Assembly (NCBI RefSeq): GCF_900102745.1 | Contig: NZ_FMZF01000001.1 | Span: 124,001-188,000 of the forward strand | DNA length: 64,000 nucleotides | DNA from: Geodermatophilus telluris | GTDB lineage: Bacteria > Actinomycetota > Actinomycetes > Mycobacteriales > Geodermatophilaceae | Reading direction: 5' to 3' | In this document: one piece after another, positions 31,516 to 45,926 of the stretch | Position numbering within the stretch: the first letter of the stretch is position 1 | Layout: each line of letters starts with the position of its first letter | Notes under the pieces: model-generated | Database searches by the model: none | What the model saw: only the letters and a program-made list of their open reading frames with translations | Told to the model about the DNA's origin: nothing | Translations under genes and position numbers: made by a program

Positions 31516-32672
31516 CCGGAGATCTCCTGGTTCCAGCGGGTTGCGACCACCTGCTGGGCGGCGCTCTCCTGCTCCTCGGTCGGGAACTCCGCGGTGCCCT
31601 CGACCGGCGGCAGGGCGGCCAGCGCCTCGGCGTCGACGGTGCCGGCGTCCTCCATCGCGGGCAGCCGCACCGGCCGGGCGCCGCCGGCGAGGTAGAGGTT
31701 CTGGCCCTCGTCGCTGTAGAGGAACTCCTGCCACAGCCGGGCCGCGGCCGGGTGCGGCGCGTAGGCGCTGACCGCCTGGCTGTAGTAGCCGCCGAACAGC
31801 CCGTCGGAGGGGACCGCCACCTGCCACTCGACGCCCTGCGCGGCCAGCTCGTCGGTCAGGCCGGCGTTGTTGTAGTCCCAGTCGATGGCCAGCGGGGTCT
31901 CGCCGCTCTGGATGGTGGCCGGGGTGATCTCCACCGGGTTGAAGTTGCCGACCTCCTTGACCTGGGCGAAGAAGTCGATGCCCGGGCCGATGTCGTCGAG
32001 GCTGCCGCCGTTGGCCAGCGACGCGGCCCAGACGCCGGCGAAGGCGGCCGCGGCCGCGGTCGGGTTGCCGTTGAGGGCGACCTGGCCGGCGTACTGCGGG
32101 TCGAGCAGGTCGGCGTAGGTGGCCGGGCACTCGGCGATCACCGTGGCGTTGCAGCCGATGGAGACGTAGCCGCCGTAGTCGTTGTACCAGTGGCCCTCGG
32201 GGTCCTTCTGGCCCTCGGGGATCTCGTCCCAGGTCTCCACCTGGTAGGGAGCGAGCAGGTCCTGGGCCTGCGCCTGGCGGGCGAAGGCGGTGCCCAGGTC
32301 GAGCACGTCGGGCGCGCGGTCCTGCCCGCGCTGGCTCTCCACGGCGTTGAGCTCGTCCTGGCTGGACCCGTCGGGCGAGGCGCTGTTGACGGTGATCCCG
32401 TACTCCTCCTCGAAGGTGGAGATGATCTCGCCGTAGTTCGCCCAGTCCGGCGGCAGCGCAATGACGTTGAGCTCGCCCTCGGCCTGGGCGGCCTCCACGA
32501 GGGCGTCCATGCCGCCGAGGTCCTCCGCGGAGGTGGCGCTCGCCGCGTCCGAGCCGCCGGACCCGCCGCCGGACCCCCCGCCGTCGTCACCCCCGCCGCA
32601 GGCCGACAGGACGAGACCGGCGGCCGCCAGGGCGGCCGCGGTCCTCAGGGTGGGGGTGGCAGGGCGTCGCAC
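31512..32672 (-). CDS. ABC importer substrate-binding lipoprotein
   Basis: A 386-aa extracytoplasmic binding protein of the PotD/FbpA-like class that delivers a ligand to the permeases. The signal sequence ends in the lipobox LVLSAC (Cys25), followed by a Gly/Ser/Asp linker. The mature part has ELNVIALPPDWANYGEII and TFEEEYGITVNSASPDG at its start, WYNDYGGYVSIGCNA, and PLAIDWDYNNAGLTDEL. Iron-, polyamine-, thiamine- and phosphonate-type ligands are all possible; no ligand residue set is recognisable. GTG at 32672 has GAGGAGG 7 nt upstream. First gene of the operon, with a large leader hairpin. Confidence 0.9.
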   Translation of the reverse strand: MRRPATPTLRTAAALAAAGLVLSACGGGDDGGGSGGGSGGSDAASATSAEDLGGMDALVEAAQAEGELNVIALPPDWANYGEIISTFEEEYGITVNSASPDGSSQDELNAVESQRGQDRAPDVLDLGTAFARQAQAQDLLAPYQVETWDEIPEGQKDPEGHWYNDYGGYVSIGCNATVIAECPATYADLLDPQYAGQVALNGNPTAAAAAFAGVWAASLANGGSLDDIGPGIDFFAQVKEVGNFNPVEITPATIQSGETPLAIDWDYNNAGLTDELAAQGVEWQVAVPSDGLFGGYYSQAVSAYAPHPAAARLWQEFLYSDEGQNLYLAGGARPVRLPAMEDAGTVDAEALAALPPVEGTAEFPTEEQESAAQQVVATRWNQEISG

Positions 32673-32701
32673 GGGCGTCCTCCTCGACGAGCGGTCCGGG
32701 T

Positions 32702-32736
32702 CCCCTCCCCCGCCGGGTGCGCCGGCGCGGGAGGGG
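32702..32736. promoter_or_regulatory. Strong hairpin in the ABC operon leader
   Basis: A 15-bp stem with one mismatch (32702-32716 against 32722-32736, outer arms CCCCTCCC/GGGAGGGG) and loop GTGCG, ending ~30 nt before the binding-protein start. It could be an attenuator, an operator or the terminator of the upstream enoyl-CoA hydratase gene. No known riboswitch consensus was recognised. Confidence 0.45.
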
Positions 32737-32812
32737 TCCTGCGGATCGTGGCAGAACGGGAGGGTCCGCGTCAGGCCGTGCGGGGACACCTCGGCCAACT
32801 CGTGATGACCGC

Positions 32813-33598
32813 TCAGCGGCCGCGGAAGGTGGCCTTGCCCGGACCCTGCTCGAGGAACGAGCGCATCCCGGTGTCCTGGTCCTCGGTGTCGAACAGCTCG
32901 GCGAACAGCCGGCTCTCCAGCTCCAGGCCCCGGCCCAGCGGCAGGTCCAGCCCCTCGTCGACGGCCTTCTTGGCCGCGGCGAGCGCCAGCGGCGGGCCGG
33001 CGGCGAACTTCCGCGCCATGGCGACGGCGGTGTCGTAGACCTCGGCGTCGGGCACGACGGCGTCGGCCAGGCCGATCTCCAGGGCCTCGTCCGCGCCCAC
33101 GTGCCGGCCGGTGAAGACCAGGTCCTTGGCCCTGGCCGGGCCGACCAGGCGGGCCAGCCGCTGCGTGCCGCCGGCGCCGGGGATCACCCCGAGCAGGATC
33201 TCGGGCTGGCCGACCTTGGCGCCGGCCCCCATCACCCGGAAGTCCGCGCACAGCGCCAGCTCGTAGCCGCCGCCGAGCGCGTAGCCGGTGATCGCGGCGA
33301 TGACCGGCTTGGGGACGTGCGCGACCGCGGTGAAGCTGTCGGTCAGCTCCCGGCCCCAGGCGACCATCGAGCGGCCGTCGAGCCGGGACATGGCCTTGAT
33401 GTCGGCGCCGGCGGCGAACACCCGCTCCCCGCCGTAGAGGACGACGGCCCGCACGTCGGCGCGCTCGCCGGCCTCGAGCGCGGCCGCACGCACCTCCTGG
33501 TGCAGCTGCTCGTCGATCGCGTTCATCTTCGGCCGGTCGAGGCGGATCGTGCCCACCCCGTCCTCGACCGACAGGGTCACGTACTCCGGCGCTGCCAT
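32813..33598 (-). CDS. Enoyl-CoA hydratase/isomerase family protein
   Basis: A 261-aa crotonase-fold enzyme that probably hydrates trans-2-enoyl-CoA in beta-oxidation. The oxyanion hole (ERVFAAGADIKAMSRLD, GYALGGGYELALCADFRV) and the catalytic glutamate region (GQPEILLGVIPGAGGTQRL) are intact. ATG at 33598 follows GGAGG by 7 nt. It is 39 bp downstream of the orphan ABC ATPase gene and probably in one operon; the same pair occurs in mycobacteria (EchA17/Rv3041c, from recall). Exact acyl chain unknown. Confidence 0.92.
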   Translation of the reverse strand: MAAPEYVTLSVEDGVGTIRLDRPKMNAIDEQLHQEVRAAALEAGERADVRAVVLYGGERVFAAGADIKAMSRLDGRSMVAWGRELTDSFTAVAHVPKPVIAAITGYALGGGYELALCADFRVMGAGAKVGQPEILLGVIPGAGGTQRLARLVGPARAKDLVFTGRHVGADEALEIGLADAVVPDAEVYDTAVAMARKFAAGPPLALAAAKKAVDEGLDLPLGRGLELESRLFAELFDTEDQDTGMRSFLEQGPGKATFRGR

Positions 33599-33637
33599 CT
33601 GCGGGCCTCCAGGCTGGGACGTCGTCGTCGCCGCACC

Positions 33638-34477
33638 CTAACGAGCAGCCGGGGCCGTGCCGCTGCGGCGGGCGGTGAACCGGCCGTCGGAGCGCGACAG
33701 GTCCAGGGGCAGGCCGAAGGTCTCCGACAGCCGCTCCGCGGTGAGCACGTCGTCCAGGGGCCCGGCGGCCACCACCCGCCCCCCGCGCAGCAGCAGGGCG
33801 TGGGTGTAGCCCGGCGGGATCTCCTCCACGTGGTGGGTGACGAGCACCTGCGCCGGCGCGGCGGAGGAGGCGGCGAGGCCGGACAGCCGGCTGACCAGGT
33901 CCTCGCGGCCGCCGAGGTCCAGCCCGGCCCCGGGCTCGTCGAGGAGCAGCAGCTCCGGGTCGGTCATCAGCGCCCGGGCGATCTGCGCCCGCTTGCGCTC
34001 GCCCTCCGACAGCGTGCCGAAGGGCCGGTGCGCGATGCCCGCGACGCCCCACTGCTGCATGAGGGCGGCGGCCCGGGACAGGTCGTGGATGTCGTAGCGC
34101 TCCCGCCACCGGCCGACGACGGCGTACCCGGCCGAGACGACGACGTCGCCGGTGCGCTCCCCCGGCTCGATGCGCTGGGCCAGCGCCGCGCTGGTCAGCC
34201 CGATCCGCGGCCGCAGCTCGAAGACGTCGACCGCGCCCAGCGTCTCGCCGAGCAGCGTCACCTCGCCGTGCGTCGGGTGCATGTGCGCGCCGGCCAGCTG
34301 CAGCAGCGTCGTCTTGCCCGCGCCGTTGGGCCCGAGGACGACCCAGCGCTCGTCGGGCAGGACGGCCCAGTCCACGTCCTGCAGCAGGTGCGCCGTGCCG
34401 CGGACGACGTCCACCCCGCGCATCTCGACGACGGTCTCGGGTGGGGCGGGCCGGGAGGCGGCGGCGCTGCTCGACAC
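33638..34477 (-). CDS. Stand-alone ABC ATPase
   Basis: A 279-aa single ABC domain with Walker A VLGPNGAGKTTLLQLAGAH, signature TLSEGERKRAQIARALM, Walker B LLLLDEPGAGLDLGG and switch VLVTHHVEEIP. The compact form and the Glu at ...THHVEEIPPG recall ModF/iron-type ATPases. No permease or binding protein is adjacent, so the partner is elsewhere or it acts without one. GTG at 34477 has a TTGGAT -10 box 6 nt upstream. First gene of a likely pair with the enoyl-CoA hydratase; divergent from glgX. Confidence 0.88.
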   Translation of the reverse strand: MSSSAAASRPAPPETVVEMRGVDVVRGTAHLLQDVDWAVLPDERWVVLGPNGAGKTTLLQLAGAHMHPTHGEVTLLGETLGAVDVFELRPRIGLTSAALAQRIEPGERTGDVVVSAGYAVVGRWRERYDIHDLSRAAALMQQWGVAGIAHRPFGTLSEGERKRAQIARALMTDPELLLLDEPGAGLDLGGREDLVSRLSGLAASSAAPAQVLVTHHVEEIPPGYTHALLLRGGRVVAAGPLDDVLTAERLSETFGLPLDLSRSDGRFTARRSGTAPAAR

Positions 34478-34483
34478 GACCCC

Positions 34484-34489
34484 ATCCAA
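34484..34489 (-). promoter_or_regulatory. Predicted -10 box of the orphan ABC ATPase (leaderless)
   Basis: TTGGAT on the minus strand, 6 nt before the GTG at 34477. Confidence 0.35.
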
Positions 34490-34528
34490 CCAACAGCCCG
34501 CGTCCCGCCGCCCGTCAGCCGGACTTGG

Positions 34529-34534
34529 CAGGAT
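34529..34534 (+). promoter_or_regulatory. Predicted -10 box of glgX (leaderless)
   Basis: CAGGAT lies 6 nt before the GTG at 34541, within the 63-bp divergent region shared with the ABC ATPase gene. Confidence 0.35.
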
Positions 34535-34540
34535 CGCCGG

Positions 34541-36688
<2,148 letters not shown>

Positions 36689-36701
36689 GGGGTCGCGCGA
36701 T

Positions 36702-36718
36702 GATCAGGTGACCTGATC
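36702..36718. promoter_or_regulatory. 17-bp palindrome after glgX
   Basis: GATCAGGTGACCTGATC is a perfect 8+8 inverted repeat around one base, less GC-rich than its surroundings. It is in the convergent gap between glgX and the FHA gene and could be part of a terminator or a protein-binding site. Confidence 0.4.
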
Positions 36719-36784
36719 GTGGCGCGTCCCACCCGACCGCCCACCGTCGGGTAGGACGCGCTGCGGTGCGGGAGGACGCCGTGA

Positions 36785-36808
36785 GCCCCGCCCGAGGACG
36801 GGCGGGGC
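36785..36808. terminator. 10-bp hairpin at the 3' end of the FHA gene
   Basis: GCCCCGCCCG, loop AGGA, CGGGCGGGGC: a perfect 10-bp stem 14 bp past the FHA-gene stop at 36823, in the convergent gap with glgX. Confidence 0.65.
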
Positions 36809-36822
36809 AGGAGGGTCCGTCC

Positions 36823-37830
36823 TCAGTCCTGGGGGACCTCGTAGGTGATGACGGTCCAGCCGAGCAGCAGGCGGTCGCCGTCGGAGAGCGGGTGCGCGAC
36901 GCCGGGCTCGAGCTGGGTCCACTCGGTGGCCTCGGGGCCGGCGACGTGGGTGCCGTTGAGCGAGCCGAGGTCGGTGAGGGTCACCTCGCCGCCGTTGCGC
37001 TGGATCGCCGCGTGCGCCGAGGACAGCACGTTCTGCGTGTCGGCGATCGGCACCGGGCGGGCGGTGCCGCTGGTGACCAGCTCGTGGCTGTCGGGACGGC
37101 GGCCGAGCACCAGGTCCTCGTCGACGGTCACGACCAGCCCGTCGTCGAAGCGCAGCACCGGCGCGACGACGTCGGGCTTCCAGAACGCCGTCTCCTCGCC
37201 GCCCTTGTCGGTGCGCGCCGGCGAGTTGACCGCCGACGAGCCGGCGCCGCCGAACGGCGAGCTGCTCCCGAAGCCGGACGCGGCACCGGCGAACCCGGCG
37301 TCGGACCCGGCGGTGTAGGACGACGGCTGCGCGGTGGCCGGCGGCGCGGCGGCCGAGGCGCGGGCCGCGGCGGCCAGCTGCAGCAGCGCCCCCGAGCCGG
37401 GGACGGTGCCCTCGGTCAGGTCGTAGGCCACACCCGGCGGCATCTGCGGCGCGGCCTGGCCGGGGCCGACGTAGAGGGTCGACCCCAGCGGGAAGCCGGC
37501 GGCCACGCTGCAGCCCTCGACCGGCGAGCCCGAGACCGGGACGCCGTCGACGGCGGGCTGGCCCTTGCCCGACCACAGCGCGACGCCGGTGCCCGACCCC
37601 TCGGCCGAGTCGACGAGCACCAGGGCGAAGGACGCCGAGCCACCGCCGAGCGGGGCCACCTGGGCGGCGACGGCGGAGAGCACCCGGTCGGCGCCGGGGC
37701 CCGCGACACCCAGGCAGGCGTGCAGCGCGGCGACCAGGGCGGGCGAGCCGGGCGCGTCCACCCAGAGCAGCCCACCGCCACGTCGGGCGACGACGGCGTC
37801 TCCGGGCAGGACTTCACAGCGGTCGGGCAT
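36823..37830 (-). CDS. FHA-domain protein
   Basis: A 335-aa protein whose C-terminal ~95 residues are an FHA phosphothreonine-binding domain (LVLGRRPDSHELVTSG, NVLSSAHAAIQRNGGEV, TDLGSLNGTHV). The N-terminal ~150 residues (RCEVLPGDAVVARRGGGLLW, FALVLVDSAEGSGTGVALWS) form an unrecognised globular part, joined through an Ala/Ser/Gly/Pro-rich linker (~165-235). No membrane segment. ATG at 37830 is preferred over an upstream in-frame start because a TAGGCT -10 box lies 7 nt before it. It is a plausible client of the propeller kinase or another Ser/Thr kinase; unproven. It lies between glgX and glgP. Confidence 0.82.
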   Translation of the reverse strand: MPDRCEVLPGDAVVARRGGGLLWVDAPGSPALVAALHACLGVAGPGADRVLSAVAAQVAPLGGGSASFALVLVDSAEGSGTGVALWSGKGQPAVDGVPVSGSPVEGCSVAAGFPLGSTLYVGPGQAAPQMPPGVAYDLTEGTVPGSGALLQLAAAARASAAAPPATAQPSSYTAGSDAGFAGAASGFGSSSPFGGAGSSAVNSPARTDKGGEETAFWKPDVVAPVLRFDDGLVVTVDEDLVLGRRPDSHELVTSGTARPVPIADTQNVLSSAHAAIQRNGGEVTLTDLGSLNGTHVAGPEATEWTQLEPGVAHPLSDGDRLLLGWTVITYEVPQD

Positions 37831-37837
37831 GCGCGCC

Positions 37838-37843
37838 AGCCTA
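37838..37843 (-). promoter_or_regulatory. Predicted -10 box of the FHA gene (leaderless)
   Basis: TAGGCT on the minus strand, 7 nt before the ATG at 37830; it decides the start. Confidence 0.45.
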
Positions 37844-37956
37844 GTGACCGGTGGGACGAGTGGGCGGCCCGGCGGCACCGCCACGCCGGTCAGCGCGCCC
37901 CGTGGGGACGCTGCGACCGGCGTGACGGGTGGGCCTGCGGACCGGCCCGCGCCGGG

Positions 37957-40506
37957 TCAGGCCGAGCGGACGAGCCCCAGCTCGGCGGGGTCGGCGAGGT
38001 GCTCGGACTTCGGCAGCACGCGCACCGTGTACCCGAACGCGCCGGTGCGCTCCAGCGGCAGCGTGACGGTGAACCAGTGCCGGGAGCCGTCGGTGTGCTC
38101 GTGCTGCATGGGCACCGTGGTCACCTCGTGCAGGCCGTCGGCGTCGTCGACCCGCCCGTAGGCGGCCTGGACCTCGACGTCGGCCGGGCTCAGCTGCGGC
38201 AGCTCCACCTCGGCCCGCAGGGCCAGCGTCGAGCCGATCTCCGGGGTGTCGCCGGCACCGGTGGCCTCGACGTGCGCCACCCGGACGCCGGTCCAGCTCT
38301 CCTGCAGCCGGGCCCGCCACTGCGCCTCGGTGCGCGCGGGCTCGTAGCCGCCGTCGGCCATGGTGCGCGAGGAGCGGGCCGCGGGGACGTAGAGCCCCTC
38401 GACGTAGTCGCGCACCATCCGGGTGGCCAGCACCTTCGGGCCGGTCTCGCGCAGCGTGTGCCGCACCATCTCCACCCACCGGGTCGGGACGCCGTCGCGG
38501 TCGGTCTCGTAGAACCGCGGCAGCACCTGCGTGGAGAGCAGGTCGTAGATGGCCCGCGCCTCCACGTCGTCGCGGCGTTCGGCGTCGGAGACGCCGTCGG
38601 CGGTCGGGATGGCCCAGCCGTTCTGGCCGTCGAACCACTCGTCCCACCACCCGTCGCGGATGGAGAGGTTCAGCCCGCCGTTGAGCGCCGCCTTCATGCC
38701 CGAGGTGCCACAGGCCTCCAGCGGCCGCAGCGGGTTGTTCAACCAGACGTCGCAGCCCCAGTAGAGGTAGCGGGCCATGCCGATGTCGTAGCCGGGCAGG
38801 AACGCGATGCGGTGCCGGATCTCGGGGTCGTCGGCGAACTTCACCATCTGCTGGATCAGCTGCTTGCCGCCGTCGTCGGCCGGGTGGCTCTTGCCGGCGA
38901 TGACCAGCTGCACCGGCCGCTGCTCGTCGAGCAGCAGCGCCTTGAGCCGCGCGGGGTCGCGCAGCATCAGGGTCAGCCGCTTGTAGGAGGGGACCCGGCG
39001 CGCGAAGCCGATGGTGAGGACGTCGGGGTCGAAGGCGCTGTCGGTCCAGCCGATCTCGGTCTCGGCGGCGCCCCGCGACAGCGCCGTCTCCCGCAGGCGC
39101 CGCCGCACCTCCTCCACCAGCCGGCCGCGCAGCATCCGGCGGGTGGCCCACAGCTCCCCGGAGGGGATGCGGTCGACGCCGTCGAAGGCCGCCACGCCCT
39201 GGCCCTCGAACGGGTCGCCCACGCTGGAGCTCTGGGTGCCCAGCTCGACGAGCTCGCGGGCGGTCCAGGTGGGCGCGTGCACGCCGTTGGTGATCGAGGA
39301 GATCGGGACGTCGCCCTGGTCGAAGCCCGGCCACAGGTCGCTGAACATCGAGCGGCTGACGTGCCCGTGCAGCTGGCTGACGCCGTTGGCCCGCTGGCCC
39401 AGCCGCAGCCCCATGTGCGCCATGTTGAACTTCGCCGGGTCCTCCTCGGCCCCGAGCGGGATCAGGTGCTCGAGCGGGACGCCGAAGCCGGCGAAGTACC
39501 GCTCGATGAGCGCGCGGGGGAAGCGGTCGATGCCGGCCGGGACCGGGGTGTGCGTGGTGAACACGGTGCCGGCGCGCACGGCCTGCAGCGCTTCGGGGAA
39601 GGACAGCCCGTGCGACTCGGTGAGCTCGCGGATCCGCTCCACGCCCTGGAAGCCGGCGTGCCCCTCGTTGGCGTGGAACACCTCCGGCTGCGGCGTGCCG
39701 GTCAGCTGGCAGTAGGCGCGCAGCGCCCGGACGCCGCCGATGCCCAGGAGCATCTCCTGGCGCAGCCGGTGGTCCTCGTCGCCGCCGTAGAGGCGGTCGG
39801 TGACGCCGCGCTCGGCGGGGGTGTTCTCCTCGATGTCGCTGTCGAGCAGCAGCAGCGACACCCGGCCCACCTGGGCGCGCCACACGTGCGCGTGCAGGGT
39901 GCGCCCCTCGGGCAGCGGCACGGTGATGACGACGGCCGACCCGTCGGGCTGGCGCAGCAGCTTGACCGGCAGCCCGTGCGGGTCCAGCGAGGGGTAGCGC
40001 TCCAGCTGCCAGCCGTCGGCCGACAGGCCCTGCTCGAAGTAGCCGGCCCGGTAGAGCAGGCCCACGCCGATGAGCGGCACCCCGAGGTCGGAGGCGGCCT
40101 TGAGGTGGTCGCCGGCGAGGATGCCCAGGCCGCCGGAGTACTGGGGCAGCACCTCGGTGATGCCGAACTCGGCGGAGAAGTAGGCGATGGATCGCGGGGC
40201 GTCGGGCCCCAGGGACTGGTACCAGTGCGGTGAGGCGAGGTAGTCCTCGAGGTCGTCGACGACGTCCTGGAGGTGGCGCAGGAACCGGCGGTCGCGCGAC
40301 AGGGTGGCCAGCCGCTCGGCCGACACCTCGCCGAGGACCTTGACCGGGTCGTTGCCGCAGGTCTGCCAGAGCTCGGGGTCGAGCGCCTCGAACAGGTCGC
40401 GGGTCTCCGGGTGCCACGACCAGCGCAGGTTCATCACCAGCTGGGACAGGGGTGTCAGGGCCTCCGGGAGGGCCGCGCGGACGGTGAACCGACGCAGTGC
40501 TCGCAC
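37957..40506 (-). CDS. glgP: Alpha-glucan phosphorylase
   Basis: GlgP (849 aa, GT35) releases glucose-1-phosphate from the non-reducing ends of glycogen using phosphate and PLP. It is the actinobacterial form with an N-terminal DUF3417-type region (PLSQLVMNLRWSWHPETRDL). Family segments include SIAYFSAEFGITEVLPQYSG, LGILAGDHLKAASDLGVPL, VFHANEGHAGF, ITNGVHAPTWTA, IGFARRVPSYKR and the PLP-lysine region CGTSGMKAALNGGLNLSI (~residue 604). GTG at 40506 has TAGTCT 6 nt upstream. It is transcribed divergently from glgE, so breakdown and synthesis share one control region. Confidence 0.95.
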   Translation of the reverse strand: MRALRRFTVRAALPEALTPLSQLVMNLRWSWHPETRDLFEALDPELWQTCGNDPVKVLGEVSAERLATLSRDRRFLRHLQDVVDDLEDYLASPHWYQSLGPDAPRSIAYFSAEFGITEVLPQYSGGLGILAGDHLKAASDLGVPLIGVGLLYRAGYFEQGLSADGWQLERYPSLDPHGLPVKLLRQPDGSAVVITVPLPEGRTLHAHVWRAQVGRVSLLLLDSDIEENTPAERGVTDRLYGGDEDHRLRQEMLLGIGGVRALRAYCQLTGTPQPEVFHANEGHAGFQGVERIRELTESHGLSFPEALQAVRAGTVFTTHTPVPAGIDRFPRALIERYFAGFGVPLEHLIPLGAEEDPAKFNMAHMGLRLGQRANGVSQLHGHVSRSMFSDLWPGFDQGDVPISSITNGVHAPTWTARELVELGTQSSSVGDPFEGQGVAAFDGVDRIPSGELWATRRMLRGRLVEEVRRRLRETALSRGAAETEIGWTDSAFDPDVLTIGFARRVPSYKRLTLMLRDPARLKALLLDEQRPVQLVIAGKSHPADDGGKQLIQQMVKFADDPEIRHRIAFLPGYDIGMARYLYWGCDVWLNNPLRPLEACGTSGMKAALNGGLNLSIRDGWWDEWFDGQNGWAIPTADGVSDAERRDDVEARAIYDLLSTQVLPRFYETDRDGVPTRWVEMVRHTLRETGPKVLATRMVRDYVEGLYVPAARSSRTMADGGYEPARTEAQWRARLQESWTGVRVAHVEATGAGDTPEIGSTLALRAEVELPQLSPADVEVQAAYGRVDDADGLHEVTTVPMQHEHTDGSRHWFTVTLPLERTGAFGYTVRVLPKSEHLADPAELGLVRSA

Positions 40507-40637
40507 GCGGAGAGACTAGTCAGCGACGCCGGCCGGGACGGGGCGGGACCGGCGCGCCACCCCTCGTGTTGGGGAACCGTCCGGTCCCCTCCGCGGCCGA
40601 TGTGTGGGCACCCCCCGGGGTGGATAGCGTGGCCCGG
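40507..40637. promoter_or_regulatory. Divergent glgP/glgE control region
   Basis: This 131-bp region holds two leaderless-type -10 boxes: TAGTCT for glgP (minus, 40513-40518, 6 nt spacing) and TAGCGT for glgE (plus, 40625-40630, 7 nt spacing). Between them an imperfect inverted repeat, GGGGAACCGTCCGGTCCCC at ~40571-40589, may be an operator. Confidence 0.5.
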
Positions 40638-42665
<2,028 letters not shown>

Positions 42666-42711
42666 CCCCTCTCCCCCTCACCCCACGCACCCGCGAGGAC
42701 GACCCGCACCG

Positions 42712-44558
<1,847 letters not shown>

Positions 44559-44562
<4 letters not shown>

Positions 44563-45926
44563 GCACCGCCCTGACCGACCTGCTGCGCGAGTGGATGCCG
44601 CACCAGCGCTGGTTCGGTGGCAAGGGCCGGGAGTGGGCCGAGGTCACCGAGGAGGGGTTCTTCCTCTCGCGCACCGAGCCGGTGCTCTCGGTGCACCGCG
44701 TGCGGGTGGCCTACACCGACGGCGCCGCCGAGACCTACCTGGTGCCGCTGTCGTGGCGGGCCCACCCCGAGGAGGAGCTCAGCTCGGCCTTCATCGGCGC
44801 GGTCCCGGGGGCCGACCGGGAGAACTACGCCTACGACGCCATGCGCGACCGCGACGCGACCGTGCCGTGGTTGACCCACCTGGCGGCCGCCTCGACCGTC
44901 GGGCCGCTGCACTTCCACCCGGCCGGGGTCGCCGCGATCCCCGAGGGCGTCCCCGGCGACATCGTGTCGACCGAGCAGAGCAACACCTCGCTCGTCTACG
45001 GCCAGGACGCGATCTTCAAGCTGTTCCGCCGGCTGGAGCCCGGGCTCAACCCCGACGTGGAGATCCACGACGCGCTGCGCCGCACGGAGAACAAGCACAT
45101 CGCGCCGCTGCTCGGCCACATCGAGCTCCAGGAGCCCGGCGCGGAGCCGGCGACGGCGGCGATGCTGCAGACGTTCGTGCCCAACGCCAGCGACGGGTGG
45201 CGGCTGGCCACCGCCAGCGTCCGCGACCTCTACGCCGAGGGCGACCTGCACGCCGACGAGGTGGGCGGCGACTTCGCCGCCGACAGCGAGCGGCTGGGCG
45301 CGGCGACCGCGTCGGTGCACGCCGACCTCGCGCAGGTGCTGCCCAGCGAGCCGGCCGACCGGGAGTGGTTCGCCGCCAGCGCGCAGGCCATGACCGCGCG
45401 GCTGGAGCAGGCGCTGGCCGTCGTCCCGCAGCTGGAGGAGCACCTCGCCGGGCTGCGCGCGGTCTACGCGCGGGTGGCCGACAGCCCCGAGACGGTGCTG
45501 CGCCAGCGGGTGCACGGCGACCTGCACCTGGGCCAGGTGCTGCGGACGGCGACCGGCTGGGTGGTCCTCGACTTCGAGGGCGAGCCGGCCCGGCCGCTGG
45601 CCGAGCGGCGCCAGCTCGACAGCCCGCTGCGCGACGTCGCGGGCATGCTGCGCAGCTTCGACTACGCCGCGCGGCACATGCTCGTCGAGCAGCCCGGCGA
45701 CCCGCAGCGCGCGTACCGGGCGCAGGAGTGGGCAGAGCGCAACCGCGGGGCCTTCTGCACCGGCTACTCCGCCGCGAGCGGGATGGACCCGTGCGGGGGC
45801 TCCCCGCTGCTGCGGGCCTTCGAGGCGGACAAGGCCGTCTACGAGTGCGTCTACGAGGCGCGCAACCGGCCCCACTGGCTGATGATCCCGCTGCAGTCGC
45901 TGTCCCGGCTCACGGCCGAGGCATGA
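44559..45926 (+). CDS. mak: Maltokinase
   Basis: Mak/Pep2 (455 aa) phosphorylates maltose with ATP to give maltose-1-phosphate, the GlgE substrate. It has an aminoglycoside-phosphotransferase-like fold: cap domain starting [22 protein letters not shown]-site strand [20 protein letters not shown], catalytic loop [12 protein letters not shown] (~residue 320) and metal-binding [10 protein letters not shown] (~343). Its ATG overlaps the treS stop by 4 bp (ATGA), fitting the known TreS-Mak complex. Its own stop overlaps the glgB start the same way. Confidence 0.95.

Noticed and set aside
32673-32812. TPP or other known riboswitch before the ABC importer
   Set aside because: No conserved core such as the TPP CUGAGA or related motif was recognised; only a simple hairpin is visible.
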